The notes beneath the pieces are model-generated. The model saw only the letters and a program-made list of their open reading frames with translations, was not told where the DNA came from and did no database searches. The translations under genes and the position numbers were made by a program. DNA of 64,000 bases, taken from positions 186,001 to 250,000 of the forward strand of contig JASANG010003653.1 of assembly GCA_030248215.1 (NCBI GenBank), read 5' to 3'. Positions within the stretch are counted from its first letter, which is position 1, and each line of letters starts with the position of its first letter. Below, in pieces: positions 14,001 through 24,500 of this stretch. Source of the stretch: Enoplolaimus lenunculus (lineage: Eukaryota > Nematoda > Enoplea > Enoplida > Thoracostomopsidae).

Positions 14001-14401
14001 CTTTCAGTTAATGGAAATTATGTTTTAAATTTAATGTAGCGACCGTGTAAACATAACTCTAACGTTTGAAATTATAAATGCATCGTTGAATGTAAACGAT
14101 TTTAATTTTAAATTGTGCCGCTGCACTATATGTTCAGCTAGATTTTGCAAAAAGCTTTTTGCAAGCCAACAAAGGTTAAGCTTTGTTTCATACACTTCAG
14201 AAGACATAATTAATTTTGACTGGTAATAAATTGTTTATTAGTTTTAGCAATCATGTCCTAACTTTAACACACCGGATCACGAATTTGATTTTGAAATAAT
14301 TTAAAGTATTTGTGTCAAAAATGTCACATTTTAGGGTTCGACTGTCTGAATGCTCGGATTCCGGTAGAAGACGTATTGCTTTTGCTGAAGAAAAACGTTA
14401 A
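2065..14401 (+). CDS. PKD2: Polycystin-2 type cation channel (TRPP2)
   Basis: Encodes a six-transmembrane TRPP channel subunit, known for Ca2+-permeable, ciliary or ER roles. Exons: 2065-2164, 2831-2941, 3593-3723, 3892-3993, 4729-4886, 5627-5718, 6358-6490, 7325-7437, 8214-8329, 9074-9244, 9828-10009, 10396-10516, 10687-10785, 11130-11263, 11783-11900, 12234-12388, 12719-12866, 13555-13635, 13873-13922, 14335-14401. Phases join throughout, giving 793 aa. Visible in order: S1 with TLREL; the polycystin extracellular domain ([48 protein letters not shown]); S2-S5; pore helix and filter (RTILGDF); S6 ([20 protein letters not shown]). Two canonical EF-hand loops follow ([24 protein letters not shown]), then a coiled coil ([19 protein letters not shown]). 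Mammalian PKD2 keeps one good EF-hand. Exon 1 seems to use a GC donor (AAAAG|gcaaac). The 5' end is uncertain; the last two exons rest on phase fit and splice signals only. Confidence 0.95.
4199..4584. mobile_element. TTAA-flanked MITE in PKD2 intron
   Basis: Inverted ends GCCCTATTCACACTGG and its partner ACCCGTGAATGGGGC are bounded by TTAA at 4195-4198 and 4585-4588. The interior is rich in GCAGCTGCAA/TTGCAGCTG words and has no reading frame. TTAA target sites are the hallmark of piggyBac-type transposases; the assignment is inference. Confidence 0.65.
5084..5516. mobile_element. Pogo-like MITE (copy P2)
   Basis: A 433-bp diverged copy of the element at 119-558, in the same orientation, lying in the PKD2 intron between exons 4729-4886 and 5627-5718. 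Flanked by TA on both sides (5082-5083, 5517-5518). The left end is changed (GTGTAGTGATTTG); the right end is intact (GGGTCACTACAG). Confidence 0.8.
5851..6030. repeat. 30-bp minisatellite, six units
   Basis: Six head-to-tail copies of exactly 30 bp, each starting with AGGCTAAGGC or a variant followed by TTTAACTGAG and GCATTGGCTT. Copies differ by one to a few bases, with the last most diverged. It sits in a PKD2 intron. The AGGCTTA core word is shared with dispersed elements elsewhere in the window. Confidence 0.95.
6511..6650. repeat. CCTAAGCC-type dispersed element (L1)
   Basis: Begins GGGCCGTAACAGTAG, continues with a CCTAAGCCTAAGCC array and ends near GGACGCCTC. The same layout recurs at 15098-15284, 30961-31105 and 59275-59405. 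The ends resemble hAT-type termini (CAGTGGCGGAAC in the 15098 copy). Confidence 0.6.
6667..6725 (+). repeat. tRNA-like (SINE-type) fragment
   Basis: Contains a pol III A-box-like TTAGCGGAGTGG and a B-box-like GGGTCGAACCCC about 25 bp apart. The spacing is too short and the acceptor stem is missing, so this is not a functional tRNA gene. Confidence 0.4.
7718..7899. repeat. Diverged hAT-like remnant
   Basis: Shares a core (CTTGCTTGTAAGTCGTCGAA and a following CCTGAAAAAT block) with the element at 21487-21655, and ends in TGGCTAGGAGCC. It abuts the miniature pogo-like element at 7900. Confidence 0.45.
7900..7947. mobile_element. 48-bp miniature pogo-like element
   Basis: Only the two inverted ends of the 119-558 family remain (CTATAGTAACCCGAATA and TATTCGGATCACTACAG), separated by 14 bp and flanked by TA on both sides. 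It would be an extreme internal deletion derivative. Confidence 0.7.
8537..8890 (+). other. Long open frame inside a PKD2 intron
   Basis: A 117-codon frame from ATG to stop in the intron between exons 8214-8329 and 9074-9244. The product is basic and aromatic, with no domain I recognise. This length is unusual for intronic AT-rich DNA, but no splice signals or homology support it. A locally GC-richer insertion may explain it. Confidence 0.15.
12000..12204. mobile_element. hAT-like MITE in PKD2 intron
   Basis: Ends are CAGGGGCAGATCCAG and its partner CTGGATTCGCCTCTG, about 205 bp, without a reading frame. These termini are typical of hAT miniature elements. The flanks share CTTGT, but a full 8-bp duplication is not clear. 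Confidence 0.6.
13201..13446. mobile_element. TA-flanked MITE rich in TTTCTGAA words
   Basis: Inverted ends CACTCAAAATAATATTTCTG and CAGAAATACTTTATTGCGTG, flanked by TA at 13199-13200 and 13447-13448. A second, inverted copy lies at 58613-58855. Probably Tc1/mariner-type by its TA target. Confidence 0.65.
13804..13846. repeat. Foldback unit next to a PKD2 splice acceptor
   Basis: A 43-bp imperfect hairpin: GTTGGAA and TGCCC pair with GGGCA and TTCCAGC. Near-identical units are at 24107-24147 and 24279-24318. It ends about 25 bp before the exon at 13873. Confidence 0.6.
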
Positions 14402-14643
14402 TTTCAAATACCGCAATTTACATATTTATTTGTTTATTTTAAAATTATAAGGCATTTGTTGTGTTTTATTTCACTTTTTTGTCTATTCATCAATATATCT
14501 ATTTGCTAATTTTTTGTAAGTCTGAAATTCTATCTTTTCAGGTTATACTCGGGAGTAGTATATAATTTTGGAAAGTTAATTTTTAATATATTTTACCAGT
14601 TGTAATTTTCAAACTATTTATTATATTATATCAGTTCGTCAGC

Positions 14644-14649
14644 AATAAA
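14644..14649 (+). terminator. Probable PKD2 poly(A) signal
   Basis: AATAAA lies 243 bp after the inferred PKD2 stop codon and is followed within 20 bp by TGTG-type sequence (GTGGTGTGCC), the usual downstream context. Confidence 0.55.
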
Positions 14650-15613
14650 GTGGTGTGCCATCCTTGCTTGGCAACAAATTATAATGCAAATTTGCAACAG
14701 GTTGGGTGTAGCCTTTGTCTATAAACCTATCTCTTCAGAACCAAAATAGCCATGTTACCGATTTTAACATCTATAAGTTGCAAATCAAACAAGATCGTTT
14801 TTAACTTTCTGCCACATTCACAACCAGATGGATTCTGCTGTTAAAGGGCGTAGCGTGAAATGATATTGCCAAATTTATTTCGTTTAACAACCAAATGTTA
14901 GCTGATACAGATAGATCTAAAAACCATTCGGATACATCAATTATTGCCTACTTCCCCCGAAACCAGAATCCCATCTGTGCGCCTTTGATTGCCAGTGGAT
15001 GCATTTCTCATCACCGGATTTTTATCTAAAAATTTTGAGATACAAATTGTTCAATAGAAACTAAAATCCTATTTTGTTGGCGGCCAATGTAAAAAACAGT
15101 GGCGGAACAGTAGTATAAGCATATTCCTAAGCCTAGTCTAAGCCTAAGCCTAATTGTAAGAATGAACTTATACCTGAGCCTAAGCAAAAAATGACCTTAT
15201 ATATCTAAACGTAAGCAAAAAAGTCGTCTTAAGCTTAAGCTTAATACTCTATTTCAGTCCAGCGGAAAAACATTCCGTCCCTGATCTTTACATGAACCTT
15301 GTTAGCTAAGTAGTTCGAAATATTAATTCCAAATTTCAACTTTAAGCCAATAATAATACGGAGTGGAAATTTTAGAAATACGGCAAACGTGTATCAGTTT
15401 GTACCATATCACTATATTGCATGTGACATACGATTTGAAATATATTTCAATCGTGCATTTTAAGTACAATTTTTTACATTTTATTTTTTGTGAATTTTTT
15501 TACGTTTAATTTTATTGCACATTGAGGTATATTACTTATGCGGCTGCATGACAAATATTAAAATGAGTTTACGCAAACTTTTCAACGTTTAACTAAACGA
15601 AACGGTAATTTAG
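14650..15613. other. Intergenic, no gene seen
   Basis: No gene seen. The CCTAAGCC-type element L2 (15098-15284, ends CAGTGGCGGAAC and TTCCGTCCCTG) lies in this stretch. The remainder is AT-rich. Confidence 0.5.
15098..15284. repeat. CCTAAGCC-type element (L2)
   Basis: Best-bounded member of the family: left end CAGTGGCGGAACAG, right end CATTCCGTCCCTG, with the AGCCTA array between. The ends suit a hAT-like miniature element. Confidence 0.6.
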
Positions 15614-16096
15614 CGAACTCGAAGCCAAAGGAATGCCAGGGAGCGGTTCAGTGCGCCGAAGAGTTTTTTAATGTTGCTTGCAAGTTATGTGAAATAAACC
15701 GCTATGCGCATAAAAGAAATTTCTTTTACCGCTGTTACGAGTTGGCAAATACGCATTACTTTTTGGTTGCACTTTTGTTCTTTGTGGACATCCAGTTAAA
15801 AAAGGTGCAGTTCAATTTTTAGAACTAATTTGTACGGAAAATATTCGTTCAACTCACAGTTGAATCTTGAGTCTGAATTTGAAGTTGAACGCGGTTTTGG
15901 AATATCGGCCGTTATCTTACCAGATCGTTTCATACTCAAATTAAATTTTTTGAAAAATTCGATGTTTTCTTGATTTTCTATTCAGGTCCACTCTTTTACA
16001 TGGAAAATATTTTATACACAAAGGTCAACAATTTTTATACGGTTCAGGATCGTGACACTTTGGTTACCTATCATTTATCCAAACTTGGAAACTTAA
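15614..16096 (+). CDS. Putative two-exon coding segment, unknown
   Basis: An acceptor (taatttag) at 15613 opens a 63-codon frame (15614-15804) with protein-like, Cys-rich content: ECQGAVQCAEEFF, VACKLCEINRY, FYRCYELANTHYFL. It ends at AAG|gtgcag in phase 0. A second exon after a good acceptor (tttctattcag) starts in phase 0 at 15986 and runs 36 codons to TAA at 16096. A different frame of the second exon is also open and looks more hydrophilic, so the joint is not certain. No ATG exon was found upstream, so the model is incomplete. I recognise no family. It lies between PKD2 and SLC6 and could be a small or decayed gene. Confidence 0.3.
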
Positions 16097-17385
16097 CTAA
16101 ATAATCACTCATAAATCGCTGAACTTACAATGCATGCGGCTATATTTTATACATTGTAAAAGTTAGTAAGTTGTATACTCTTATGTTTTGCAATTATACA
16201 TTCTTGGTTTGGTTGAAGCTGCACTCCTGTTTAAATTTGCCAAGTTTTAGCACTGAATTTGCTTGAGCCTTTAAAATTTTAAAAATACTTGAATACGGTA
16301 TTTGAATTAAATAAACTCTGCACTGTGATTTACCGGTTATATATAATGGATTTTTGGGCCCATGCTAATTATATCGGTTAGCCAACTGGAAGACATAGAA
16401 CTGGAAGGCTAAGAGGCTGGGCAGTTTAGGCTTTGGCTTAGGCAAGGTTATGATGATACGTATGTTTAACCTTAGGTTATATACGTTCAGTCTTTTATTT
16501 TAGGCCTTGGCTTAGTAGGCAGGCTTCTATAAGTTACAGGAACCGAATTTTGTGTACATCTATTCGCAAAAATTGCCTCCTGTTGTTATTGCAGTTGGAC
16601 ACTAAAGAATTCCGAATATATCCTGAATTTTTCAAAATCGTATACCATTTTGCCAAACGCAGCCTGTGATGATAAAGTTGAAAAAATACAGCTATCATGC
16701 ACTATGTATCACTAAATCTTACTCTCGCTATTGTTGACAACGGCTGTCACTATTTTTGAATGTTTAGCTCACTTGACATGTATGAGCTGTAAATTTTATA
16801 TTTTACCCATCAAAACTCGACACAATGCCACTTGTCTTTACTTACTGAAATACAAAAAAATACACTTAAAATAAGATAAAACAAACTTAATATATACTAC
16901 CCAGAAACGCTCGTTAGAGTAGCACAGTAACAATTTTTACTTATGTTTATTTATTTTTTAAAAAAGTTTAACTTTTTGAAAAAATAGCAAATTTTTACGT
17001 TATCATGAACTAAACAATGCGCTTTTAGAGGAACAGTTTGTTTTAGAATTTGGTTGTCTATATACTGTAGTGCCCCGGGTAAGAGTCGGAGGTAATATAA
17101 ACAAAGCTTAATATTTTGAGTCCAAAATATTTGGTTTCAATATTACTTTTTAGCAGGTTACAACCGGTGGTGTGCCTCCGATCCCGGCTGCGGCAAAAAA
17201 AGCAGGCCTACGGCTTTGGTAAAAATTTTGTCAGAGGTTCCGTTAAGTTAGGTACTAAATTCTTGGAATTTTAAAAATATCTTTCTTTGCAATAGAGTTG
17301 TGTCGTAATTCTAGCTTAAAAATTAAGTACAATTGTGTCGAACGTATCTTTTGGGGTTCCTGTAAAAAATTAACCCAAAATAATA
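16097..17385. other. Intergenic, no gene seen
   Basis: AT-rich. Contains AGGCTTTGGCTTAGG-type repeat at about 16420-16520 and a degraded pogo-like start (CTGTAGTGCCCCGGG) at about 17065. No open frame with coding character. Confidence 0.5.
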
Positions 17386-18442
17386 CCAGTCGTAGTGGGA
17401 CTACATTTAGTGAGCGAAGTCGAACACACGTAAGCAATTAAGGTAATATGCAAATTAGTTATTAGCTAACTATTCATTTATCGGTTCTGGAGGCTTGTAA
17501 ACGATTTATTCAGATTCCTCGCACCCAAAAACCCTTCAGTAACCCTAATAATGATTAAAAGTCTTCATTTTGTCTTGTCATTAATCTAATATGCAAATTA
17601 GCTATCGGTTTTGGAGGTTTGTAAACAATTTATTCAAATTCATCGCACCTAAAAACCCTTTAATGGTGCAATTAGCTTGCTTTTAACCTTAATAATTAGT
17701 GAAATATAGTAAAAAGTCCTAATGCATCGTCCACAATATCTCAAAATACGCGGTGGAAATTCACATCGAGCTTAGACGACTGCCTTCAACTGTTACGCAC
17801 TTAATAAAGCAATGACACTTTCCGTAGCAAAAATATTTCAGCACCGGACAATGCTTTTCGATTTGTAGAGATAGTTTACAATTTCAAAATTTTGTTATAT
17901 TTTGATATTCAGTAGCTGTTTGACCGCGTTTTTGAATTAAACATTATTGTCAGCTACTATACTTTCAATTCATTTGCCCTTGACGATTGCTGTTTGCAAT
18001 TTTTGCAACCCGTAGGCAGTTGCCATTTATCTGCAAATTAGATATTAGCTAACTACTCAATTATCAGTTTTGGAGGTTTGTAAACAGTCTATTCAGATTT
18101 CTCGCACCCAAAAACCATTTAATGCTGAGATTAGATTGCTTGTAACTGTAATAATTAGCGAAATAATATAGAAAGTCCTAATTTAAGCTTAACTAATTAT
18201 GAAAATTAGCCTGTAGCTAATAAACGGCTTAAACTTTTAAAACCCCAATGCTAGGTTAATACCCCAGGATCATTGTCTTTCTAACAAAAAAACTTTATCA
18301 AAATCGGTTAAGCCGTTCCTGAGATTCTTTTCGGACGGACAGGACAGACGGACGGAAGGACATCCACCTTTCGGCCACAGAGTACAAAACATAAAACGCT
18401 TCGCGAATGTCAGAGTTCGCTCGGAGTTTCACTTCGTTCAAT
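17386..18442 (-). mobile_element. GCGAAGC-ended repeat element (copy G1)
   Basis: Minus-strand copy of the family at 45318-46278. One end carries CCAGTCGTAGTGGGACTAC, the other a GCGAAGCG-rich palindromic end and GGACGGACAGG arrays. Inside are about three copies of a roughly 165-bp tandem unit with TTTGGAGGTTTGTAAAC and AATATGCAAATTAG. No reading frame. Confidence 0.7.
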
Positions 18443-18598
18443 TATGTAAATACAGAAACCTGATCTTGTGAAAGTCACAGAAATCTGGTCAAAAATTTGC
18501 AGCATTCGTATTAACTTATTAATTATTTTAAATTTGCAAATTTTTAAATAATTAGCAGCTGTTTTTGTACTTAATTGAATTTTTAGGCTTAATCCATA

Positions 18599-21500
18599 AT
18601 GCCGGTAAGTTCACTTTACTATATGGCCTGGTCATAGAAAAGTTTAGGTCAAAAGCCGCGCTGAAGATGACTAAGAGTATCACACTCAACGCACTGTCAA
18701 GTAAGTACAGGTCCAAGAACCGACCACATGCTGTAGGGACCCGATTAAAAAGGGGTCTTACTGTTATTTATTTTGCCTCAGAAGAGGGTGCCCCCAACTT
18801 TATTCAGTTGCCGACGGTTATTTTTTAGTTCACCCTACATGTTAGTTGGACCTACACCCTTCTAATTTATATTCTCTTTTGGCAAGGATTGACTTGTTCA
18901 GAATCATTTTTGTTGATTGCTATGACCGTTAATCTTTTTATAAACTTGCGGGTTGTCTAACTGTATGTTACATTTGCCTGTCTTGAAATGTTTCTGTCAT
19001 CCGTCTTTGCCTGTTGAGTCGTATGGCTGCGTGTCTATCTGTATTACTTTAAAACTTTGGTCAATGGGCCAAAACCTTTAACTAGCAACTTTGTTCATTT
19101 TTGTGTCAAAACAAAATATAATTCAGATTATTTTGTTCAACTAGGCAGAACAACAACCGTTTCAAATAAACTGAGTCGATTGACTACTCGTTCTCAACAA
19201 AAACTAATATAGCTACTTTAAACTTAATTAGCTGCATAGAGTATACTATACAAGCACGTATCCTTCTTGAAGGGCGTTAAAAATTTTATAGAAGGGCGTG
19301 TTGAAAATTTGCATAATTCGCAACAAAAGGTTTGCTTTTTTGTCCAAAATCAGTGCGAAATCACACTAAATTTTTGCATTAACTCTCAGACACTGGGTTT
19401 TTAATAGCAGTCTTTGTTATCTTTATAGCGAAGAATTTCGCTGTTTGCTTCCAAAGAAACTATCTCGCTTCGTTTACCGTTTTTGACAATTATGTTTTTG
19501 TGCCAAATTACACTTGAATACCTTGGGTTGAACAATATTAGCCAACAATCCACATACATGAAACTAATAATATTCGCACCTGAAAAACACTTTTCGTACA
19601 CAGCAAAACAATTTTTGCACATGTTTGTCAAGGCCCTGAAATTACAATACCAAAGTCGGGTAACCATGTCAAAATATTTTCACACGGGCCGTATTAAGTT
19701 TTCTTTGAGAGAGCTCGCTATGCCATCAGTGACCCCGGGTTCAAAGTACTAGTTAGACATGCATACGCTGGCTTGGCCGTTAGACAGCCCAACACCTTTT
19801 GATCAGCAGAAAACAAAAAATGTAAGGCTGTGTATATAAGAAAATTAGGCTTTATGATACAACAATAACAATATGGTTCGAAGGGAGCAGTTTTCCCTGG
19901 TGAACCAAGAATCCATGGCTTACATCTGGCTATGGCTTTATAGTTGACGCACTTTTTCTTCACCTAGCTATGTAATTTTTTCATTAATTTCCAGCCAGCC
20001 GAAGATCCCCAGCCAGCAAAACGCGACGCGTGGGGTGGTAAACTTGAGTTTATTCTCACGTGTCTTGGGTACGCAGTTGGTTTGGGTAACGTATGGCGAT
20101 TCCCCTACTTATGTGGTCGAAATGGAGGTGCCGCGTTCTTGATACCTTATGTTACAATGATTTTAGTCGCAGGATTTCCGCTGTTTTACGCTGAGCTTAC
20201 ATTTGGTCAGTACGGCGCTTTAACGCCGGCGTTGTTGTACGATGTTATGTGTCCAATATTTAGGTACTGTAGTGCCCGGAATAAAAGGGTAGGACCGGTG
20301 TTTATTTTGCCTTTTCAGAGGGAACTCTGTATTATTGCGTTTCGGATTGATTGGGATCTCTTCTGGTATGGGGTACGGGACCGGTTGCTCCGGCCCTGCA
20401 CGCCAACAAAGTTTTTTAGCCATTCTGTAGATATTTTGCCTCTGTGCCGTTTATTGACACCTCTAATAAATTGCAACAGGCCCGAAGGCAGCTCACCATG
20501 CTAGAGGGGCTAAAATTTTTTCAGGATGGGCATACAGGGGTTCTCAATGACTTACAAGGAAGGTTAAAAATTTTCTATGGGGCCAAAATTTTTTCAGTGG
20601 CGAGCATTTCACTTCTGGCCATGGGTCCGAATTGCTAGCTGACTTTTACGGGCTATATCTGAAATAGAAAGCACTGCTAAATAAACAATTTCCTGCAGGT
20701 GTTTCTGGTATAAACTTGTCTTAAATCTTATAAATGTGTGCGACGAACATGTTTACTAATTTTTTAGCGGAATTGGCACTGCAACAATTATTATTTCCGC
20801 ATATACAGCATTATACTACAATATGATTATTGCGTGGGCGATACATTATCTTGCTCATTCATTCACAAAGTGAGTTCAAAGTAAGCAGTAGCTATAGCGA
20901 GCAGCCAACCCTAAGAGGCGCATCCGCTTTTAAGGAATAAGTCCAGTAACGAGGATATTTTGCAAATCCGTTTATTTATAGTTTTTGGTGAATGTTTTTC
21001 AGGATATAAAAATGCGAGTAACATTTATAAGCATAGTTCAGTTTAGCGAATACCGCTTTGGGTGAAGGATGTTATGTTTTCGAGAAATCATAACGGGAGT
21101 GACAAACCTTCAGTTAATAAATGTTTTGGTTTTACACTTATTTTTGTAACGAAATCTTGGCAATTTGGTTCTCAAAGTTGTGCAAATATTAAACGAAACG
21201 CAACAAACAATTTTGTAAAACTATATGCAAAATATCACTATCGAAATTATCGAAATCTCCGGCAGAAATTCAACAGGAGCCGCAGGCAGACCACCGGTTG
21301 TACCCTGCTGTGTCCCCAACATCCGTTGATCATTTGACTATTGTTAACTTTTCCAACAAATGCATTCAAATTTCCAGTCTTGCAACGGATTTCTGAATTT
21401 TCGTTGTCTATACAGTTTCTTTATTTTGAAATCTGTCGCTTTACTGATGTATATATTTCAGAATTTGTAAATACCGGCCATATACATGCGGGCACGTAGC

Positions 21501-24500
21501 CAGAGCGGGGCCAGGTTTGCTCAACTCATCCTTTAGAAAAATTTTGACCCTCGTAAAAAAATCTCTACATTGCTTGTAAGTCATCGAAACGCCCTGTATG
21601 TTCCACCTGAAAAATTTGTAATCCCCCTAGCAACGTGAGTTGGCTACGGGCCGGTCCGCATGTTACTGCAACGGTAAAACAATTTTATGTTATAAAAATT
21701 GTATTTACCGTTCATGAAACTTTTTTACCCGCTAAACAATTCGGGGTTGCAAGGTTGACCAACCGATTTTGTTCTAAATACAGAACCCTGCCATGGGAAT
21801 CGTGTAACAATTCATGGAACACTGTGCATTGTTTTGACGATCGTGCCAATCTGTCGTGTACTGATTTGGGTCAAGTATACTTTGACGGTAAATGTTGGGA
21901 CGCGCGGATGCCTCAAAATATTACATTTTTCAATAAGGTAAACAAGGCAATATCGCATTGAAATAATTAAACGTGTTCCGCGCATTCGAAAATGTGTATA
22001 TTATAGATCATAGGAGCCGATGAAGTGTAAAAGATGGCGTGAGGGTAGAATGTACAAAGGTTTCTAGCATTTTTAATCTTGCCAGTTGCTATGTGAAACT
22101 TTAATAACAAGAGTCGCCGCCTGAGTGCGATCACAATGTGTTAAAGTCGCACTGCGATAAGTCATTCAACTATAAATATTTAATGGAAAATCAATAAACG
22201 GATTCAACGTTCAGGATTTTGCCTTCTTTCATTTTACATGTCGTAGTGCAAATTGCTATGCAGAGTGTTTTCGCTGCGCTTTGATACCAGTAGGTTACAA
22301 AGACTGCATAGTTAGTGACAGTGACACTGTCGACGTAACAACAAGTACTTTGGGGATGTGGGAGATGGACGGCGCCGTACGCAACATACGTATAGCGCAA
22401 CCCTAAACGATTTGAAAGCAATTTGCGTTACAGTAAAATTATCAACGTCAACCGATTGCGTTTACACTATCATGTTCTCTTAGCATGCTCGAATTTGGTT
22501 CAGAAATTGCTAATTGTTCATCTAAAGCATACAGTGTGTTTTTTACTAGCAACAACTGAATGATATGCCGCAGACACAACATAAAAGTTCACAAAGATTA
22601 ATACTGTATTGACCCGAATTAGAGGGGGGTAATAAGAGGAGGGGGTCCCTATTTTGGGTCCGAATCAATAGGAGTCCGTATCCCTAATAAGAGTCCGTAA
22701 GAGGATAGAGTTCCTAAACCCTAATTAGAGTCCATAAATGTCAATTAACCCTAATTGTTGCGCATAAATGACTCCAGACCAAATAATTTGAGTTTGAAAC
22801 TTTAAAGCGTACTTAAATTTTGAAAGTACATTCCTAAGCTTATCCTTGAATTACCACTCAAGCTATTGACACAAGACAAATAAACGTTTAATTCAACGGA
22901 TAATTGCAGTACCGGATATATATCAGTAATGAAGGGCGGCGGAGCGTGGGTTAAAAATAAATAACAGTTCGTAACCGAATAACAAGGGGGGTGGTACCCT
23001 CTGGAGAGGTCAAATAAATATCAGTCCCCCCTCCTATTCGGGTCAATACAGTAACGCATTTGGCGCAAATAATTTCTCATTTAAATTTATCGGTATATAG
23101 GTAGGTATATTAGCAATGCATACCAATTGTATTATTTTCCAAACTGCATGAAAAATCTTTCGCTGTTGAAAAGCTTAAATTCGTCCCTGATTTATTTATA
23201 TTAGTTTTGACTTCAGATTGAAAACATTTACGCTAGCGCTAAAGATACGCCTGCTAAAGAATACTTGACTCGGAGAGTCCTCGCGCTTAGTTCAGGAATT
23301 CATAGCATTGGGTTACCAAAGTTCGATTTAATGGCTGCGTTGGCTGTTGCATGGTTGATTGTTTTTGTTTGTCTGATCAAAGGCATTCAATCTGTAGGTT
23401 AGTTACATCTTCTAATGTAAAGCTTTTAAACGCCAATATACTCTATCCTTTGTCTTGACGTCGATTAAGGCATAGGTTTTAAGAAAAAAGCTTAGGCTCA
23501 TGCTCGGGCATAGATAAGTATTTTCTTTTTTTGCAACTATTAGCACATGTACTTATGCCTATTGTCTTGGGGGACGTGTAAAAATTACCATTTGACAATA
23601 TATATGTATAAAATACCAATAGTGAATTATTAAAAAATGATTTTAGGCAAAGTTGTCTATTTTACGTCAACATTTCCGTACGTTTTGCTTTGTGTACTGC
23701 TCATTCGTGGAGTTACTTTACCTGGTGCATCGGCGGGACTCAAATTTTACATGATTCCTAATATGTCTCGACTGGCAGATGGAAAAGTTTGGGCTGACGC
23801 TGCTATTCAGGTGTGTGAATTCTAATTGAATGGTTTTAGGGAGTTGAGCAAGCACGGGTTTTGTGTGAGGAGGATTTGTTTGTTAAAGCATCGATGAAAT
23901 ACAGCTTAACAGTCCTTTGCAATACTGAATGTGTCACAAATATGTGTTCAGCTTCTGTTTCGAACGCATTAAGACTGCGATTATACTAATCGGACGGCTT
24001 TGCGCAATGCGCAAACGTTAGCGAATAAACAGCAATCTGTATGCAAATTTTCTTTTGACAGAACAATCATTTTTCTGTTCTAAGAAAATATTGTAAACAA
24101 AGTAATGCTGGAAAGTTGCCCAAAATACGTAAGTGGGGCATTCCAGCTTTAATATATATACTAGTCCGCCAGTTTGGCGCAATGCGCAAAGTTAGCGGAT
24201 ACACAACACTCTGTATCCAAATTTTCGTTTAAAAAACAATCACGTATCTATTAGAAATAATATTGTAAACAAATTAATGCTGGAAAGTTGCCCAAAATAC
24301 GTTGTGGAGCATTCCAGCTTTAAACAATGACGTAATGTTCATAAGTGTTTGATTTCAACAATTTATCTCTTGTAGAAAATACAGCCTACTGTAGTAACCC
24401 GAATAAGAGGGAGACTGATATTTATTTGGCCTCTACAGAGGGTGTCCCCCTTGTTATTTGGTTATGGACTGTTATTTATTTTTAACCCACGCTCCGCCAC

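Noticed and set aside
18664-18711. Alternative SLC6 first exon (ATG ACT AAG ... gtaagt)
   Set aside because: It ends in phase 1, while the next certain exon at 19995 starts in phase 0; ATG CCG|gtaagt at 18599 fits.
19483-19752. 89-codon frame before SLC6
   Set aside because: No splice connection in phase with the exon at 19995, no recognised domain; probably chance.
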